Below, piece by piece: positions 18,557 to 20,782 of a stretch of DNA of 20,782 nt. The stretch lies in assembly GCA_000512085.1 (NCBI GenBank), contig ASPP01008639.1, positions 1-20,782 of the forward strand. The letters are read 5' to 3'. The first letter of the stretch is position 1; each line of letters starts with the position of its first letter. The notes beneath the pieces are model-generated. The model did not search any database, was not told where the DNA came from, and worked only from the letters and a program-made list of their open reading frames with translations. The DNA comes from Reticulomyxa filosa. Taxonomy: Eukaryota; Foraminifera; Reticulomyxidae. The position numbers and the translations under genes were made by a program.

Positions 18557-19216
18557 ATGGCCAAAGCTGAAACCAAATCAAACAAGCAAGCGATACCAAT
18601 TGAACAACTTCCTCCTGTTCAATTACTTCAGCTGAAAGAACAAGTGGAGCAGGCATGTTTTCCCTCTTACACTGCCCTGTCAATGTATACAAGAAGTAAA
18701 CAAACAATAAACAGCAACAACAATTTCACGAACAAAACTATCAAACCTTAGTGATGGCTAAAAATCGCTATCAAGCATCAAAAGATGTCTTGGATAGAAT
18801 GAAAGCGGACAACAGCAACAAACAAACTTTGATACCATTGACTGACAGCTTGTACATCCCGGCCAAGCTCACCACAAGCAAAGTATTAGTGGACTTGGGA
18901 GTAGGATACTTTGCAGAGAGAACTCCGAAACAGGCCCAAGGATATTTTGAGAGAAAAATAGTCGTTTGGTGTACTGCGTTCTTTTTATTTATTCTTGTAT
19001 ATGTGTATAATTTTTCGGGACACGTTTCAAGCTCAGTATGATGTTTGTGTTTTAAATGGTTGTTCACAGTTGGTTGGAGAAAAAATTGAACAAGTTCGAA
19101 AAGCAATCGACCAAGACGAAAATAGTATTGCCCAGATTGACGGAGTGTTGTTGCAAAGACAAAAAGAACTCATGGCAGTACGTAATATTCAAGAAAATGC
19201 TAGTGTCATCAATTGA
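18557..19216 (+). CDS. PFDN5: Prefoldin subunit 5
   Basis: Three exons, 18557-18695, 18752-18960 and 19070-19216, joined in phase through introns of 56 and 109 nt, give 164 residues (human PFDN5 154). Prefoldin is the cytosolic hexamer that hands unfolded actin and tubulin to the CCT chaperonin; subunit 5 is an alpha-type subunit. The protein has an N-terminal helix (IEQLPPVQLLQLKEQVEQ, like LPQLEMLKNQLDQ), then a linker and LIPLTDSLYIPAKL, matching the beta-hairpin VPLTSSMYVPGKL. VLVDLGVGYFAERTPKQAQGYF matches [22 protein letters not shown], and a C-terminal coiled-coil helix closes the protein. The first intron (GTAAAC donor at 18696) is short; the choice rests on phase and on helix length. 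It is divergent from RAD50, with about 570 bp between start codons. Its stop lies 42 bp from the stop of the convergent 88-residue gene. Confidence 0.92.
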
Positions 19217-19258
19217 TGGTTGGCTTTTGCTTTTTCTTTTTTTGTCAATTAAGAATTA

Positions 19259-19734
19259 TTACTCTTCTTTGAAGATTTGCCATTCAGCCAATTTTTGTTT
19301 GGGAGATTCTTCGTCGCTCACTTTGTTTGTCAAACCTGTTTTGACATATTCCTTCAACCCAACTGATCTTAAACATAGTTAGAATTGCAAATTTTGATCT
19401 TTTTCAAATTTAGATCGCATATTCCATTACTGAAGACTTCTTCAGGAGAGACAGGGATGACTCTAGAACCTCTTATTTTTAAGCATAAACAAATATTTGT
19501 GCCCTCTGTCTTTGTTCTGTTTTACTTTATGTGTAAGCCAGTCATAACCAATTGTTTTTTGTAGTACGAGTAAAAAATATTTTGAACGTTTAAAAGAGTG
19601 TAGTGGGGGGGACCTACGACAACAAAACCCTACAAAGTTCCTTGTTTTTTTCCGTGAAACTTGTTTCAGATCATTCTGGGAATAGTCTTTTGTGTTGAGC
19701 TCAAAACGTTTAATTTTGTTAGAGCAATCCACAT
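19259..19734 (-). CDS. Four-exon small protein of unknown function (88 aa)
   Basis: This gene appears only after splicing: exons 19734-19708 (9 codons), 19629-19526, 19462-19431 (32 nt) and 19362-19259. Introns are 78, 63 and 68 nt, all GT-AG and all phase-consistent, ending at TAA. The protein starts MWIALTKLNGFVVVGPPHY, passes through a hydrophobic/aromatic region into KVIPVSPEEVFIGLKEYVK, and ends in a charged tail (KQKLAEWQIFKEE). It may have a short membrane or buried segment near the N-terminus. I recognise no family. The evidence is the uninterrupted frame across three in-phase introns of typical size and the continuity of sequence character. Its start codon is 38 bp from the divergent gene at 19773 and its stop 42 bp from that of prefoldin. 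Confidence 0.55.
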
Positions 19735-19772
19735 CAACTCATTTTTATTGTGTAAAATTGTATTGAATCGAA
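19735..19772. promoter_or_regulatory. 38-bp gap between two divergent start codons
   Basis: The minus-strand ATG at 19734 and the plus-strand ATG at 19773 are separated by 38 AT-rich bases. If both gene models are right, this segment plus the flanking coding sequence must hold two transcription starts. No specific element is recognisable. The inference depends on the 88-residue gene being real. Confidence 0.3.
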
Positions 19773-20782
19773 ATGAGCACCAGTTCAAAACATGAGAACG
19801 CATTAGTTGACGGGGAATACGTTGACGTGAACCCGGAAGTGTTAGAAGCGAGCATGGTAAATGGCACTCGCAATACTCGACGAAAGTCGATGACAGAGCT
19901 GAAGCGCCTCAGCCAAAGCAGCCGCAACAGTGAAAAGTCGAACAAAATGGAGGACGTTGACAGGCAAGAATTGCGTGAAATGTTGGAATTGAAGCACTAC
20001 CACGAGTACATGCGTGAGTTGATGACAATATGGAAGAATACATTGTCAAAGAAGCGAGTCCAAATCGGCAACGACATTTTGGAGTGTGTAAGTCAAAATG
20101 AAAGCAAAGTGGAAATTTCATCGAACGACGTGGACAATACAAAAGAGGAATTGGGAAAGCAGATACTGTTTTGGTTATCAAGTTGCATATCTCGAATAAA
20201 TGAGCCTCATCAGTTTAAAATGTTTTTTATATTACAAAAAAACATTTTAAAGAATGCATAAAAAAAATAAAATAAATAGTTTATTGCGAGAAATTGAAAA
20301 ATTAAAGCAAGCAGGATTGAACGAAAAACAGTTGGACAAAATTTTGAAACGAATATTAAATCATTTGTCTGACCACAAGTTGTTTGATTTCAAAATTAAA
20401 GAGATGTTCGATGAAATTTGTTTCCAGCTGCTGATTTTATTTAGTGTATGCTATTTCTTCTCTCCTTGCATTTGTGTGCAACAGCCAATAAATAATAATA
20501 ATAATAAAAAGCACTTATTTTTTTGACATATGCATGTGCTACTAAACTTTGTAAAAAAAACAAAAAAAAAAAAAAAAAAAAACAGCCTCCCAAATGTGAA
20601 AAAATGCCCAATACAACTGGTGGCGATTGTACCCAAGGATGTAAAACCAAGCAACACTCAAAATCCTTTTCATGGGTTCGTTCTTGGAAAACAGACACGT
20701 GACGACCCCATTCCTGTTTGTGAGTCGTGTCAACAACGACTGATATTGGAAGATGTTTACTTTCAATGTCCACAGTGCGGAC
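19773..20782 (+). CDS. Helical protein with C1-like zinc-binding motif, truncated at right edge
   Basis: Exon 1 begins at ATG 19773 and runs to 20212 (phase 2); a 67-nt intron leads to an exon at 20280. The first part is hydrophilic (acidic start, then a TRRKSMTELKRLSQSS basic/Ser patch that looks like a phosphorylation site), followed by predicted helices. An exon from 20586, after an A-rich acceptor, reads to the window edge and contains HGFVLG, then PIPVCESC and YFQCPQCG. That His...CxxC...CxxC order resembles a C1 (diacylglycerol/phorbol-ester type) domain, but the His-Cys spacing is about three residues longer than usual and the rest is cut off. A RING- or ZZ-like finger is possible. The join to 20586 works in phase only from the GTTTGA donor at 20382, not the stronger-looking GTATGC at 20446. 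Positions 20088-20162 could be an in-frame intron. Confidence 0.5.

Noticed and set aside
18441-18707. Minus-strand open frame of 88 codons overlapping the start of prefoldin
   Set aside because: It mirrors prefoldin exon 1, whose sense protein aligns with PFDN5. I found no phase-consistent way to join it to the coding-like exon at 18331-18160.
18652-18751. GC donor, or the GT at 18657, for prefoldin intron 1
   Set aside because: Both would remove about ten residues of the first helix-linker. The GTAAAC donor at 18696 keeps near-human length and phase.
1-20782. tRNA, rRNA, CRISPR array, integron or insertion sequence
   Set aside because: No cloverleaf-like element, spaced direct repeats, transposase motif or terminal inverted repeats were seen. 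The window is eukaryotic nuclear DNA, and the short repeats are homopolymers or microsatellites.

Overview
This is nuclear DNA from an AT-rich, very intron-dense, gene-compact eukaryote. The recognisable proteins are eukaryotic (an ATAD2/Yta7-type AAA ATPase, RAD50, prefoldin subunit 5, a TMEM184/OST-alpha membrane protein, an RGS-domain protein). All are cut by short GT-AG introns, mostly 65-145 nt, many with A or T runs of 8-22 nt. The standard genetic code fits every reading frame. The homopolymer-rich short introns recall the foraminiferan Reticulomyxa filosa, but that is an impression from memory and not a result.

Layout, left to right. 1-1099: only weak coding signals (a minus-strand open frame at the edge and a GC-richer patch at about 590-807). 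1100-2666 (-): TMEM184/OST-alpha-like seven-helix protein, 5 exons. 2750-3022 (+): a 62-residue two-exon protein of unknown function, divergent from TMEM184. 3207-4847 (-): a protein combining a globin-like region and an RGS domain; the 3' exons are firm and the 5' exons tentative. 4901-5210 (+): a weak candidate small gene. 5793-10815 (+): ATAD2/Yta7 homologue, about 15 exons, with two AAA modules, a bromodomain and the conserved C-terminal segment. 11122-11841 (+): Mpo1/DUF962 fatty-acid dioxygenase homologue, 2 exons. 12002-17987 (-): complete RAD50, 20 exons, with reading phase agreeing at all 19 introns. 18557-19216 (+): prefoldin subunit 5, 3 exons. 19259-19734 (-): an 88-residue four-exon protein of unknown function. 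19773-20782 (+): a helical protein leading into a C1-like zinc-binding motif, cut by the window edge.

The genes do not form an operon or one pathway. ATAD2 (histone and chromatin handling) and RAD50 (double-strand break repair) are both nuclear but on opposite strands. The striking organisation is divergent pairs with start codons 38-83 bp apart and convergent pairs with stop codons 42-184 bp apart. Promoters and 3' ends must therefore be tiny or shared.

Most interesting are the globin-RGS architecture, which could tie haem or gas sensing to G-protein signalling, and two short multi-exon genes that become visible only after splicing. No tRNA, rRNA, CRISPR array or transposable element was recognised.
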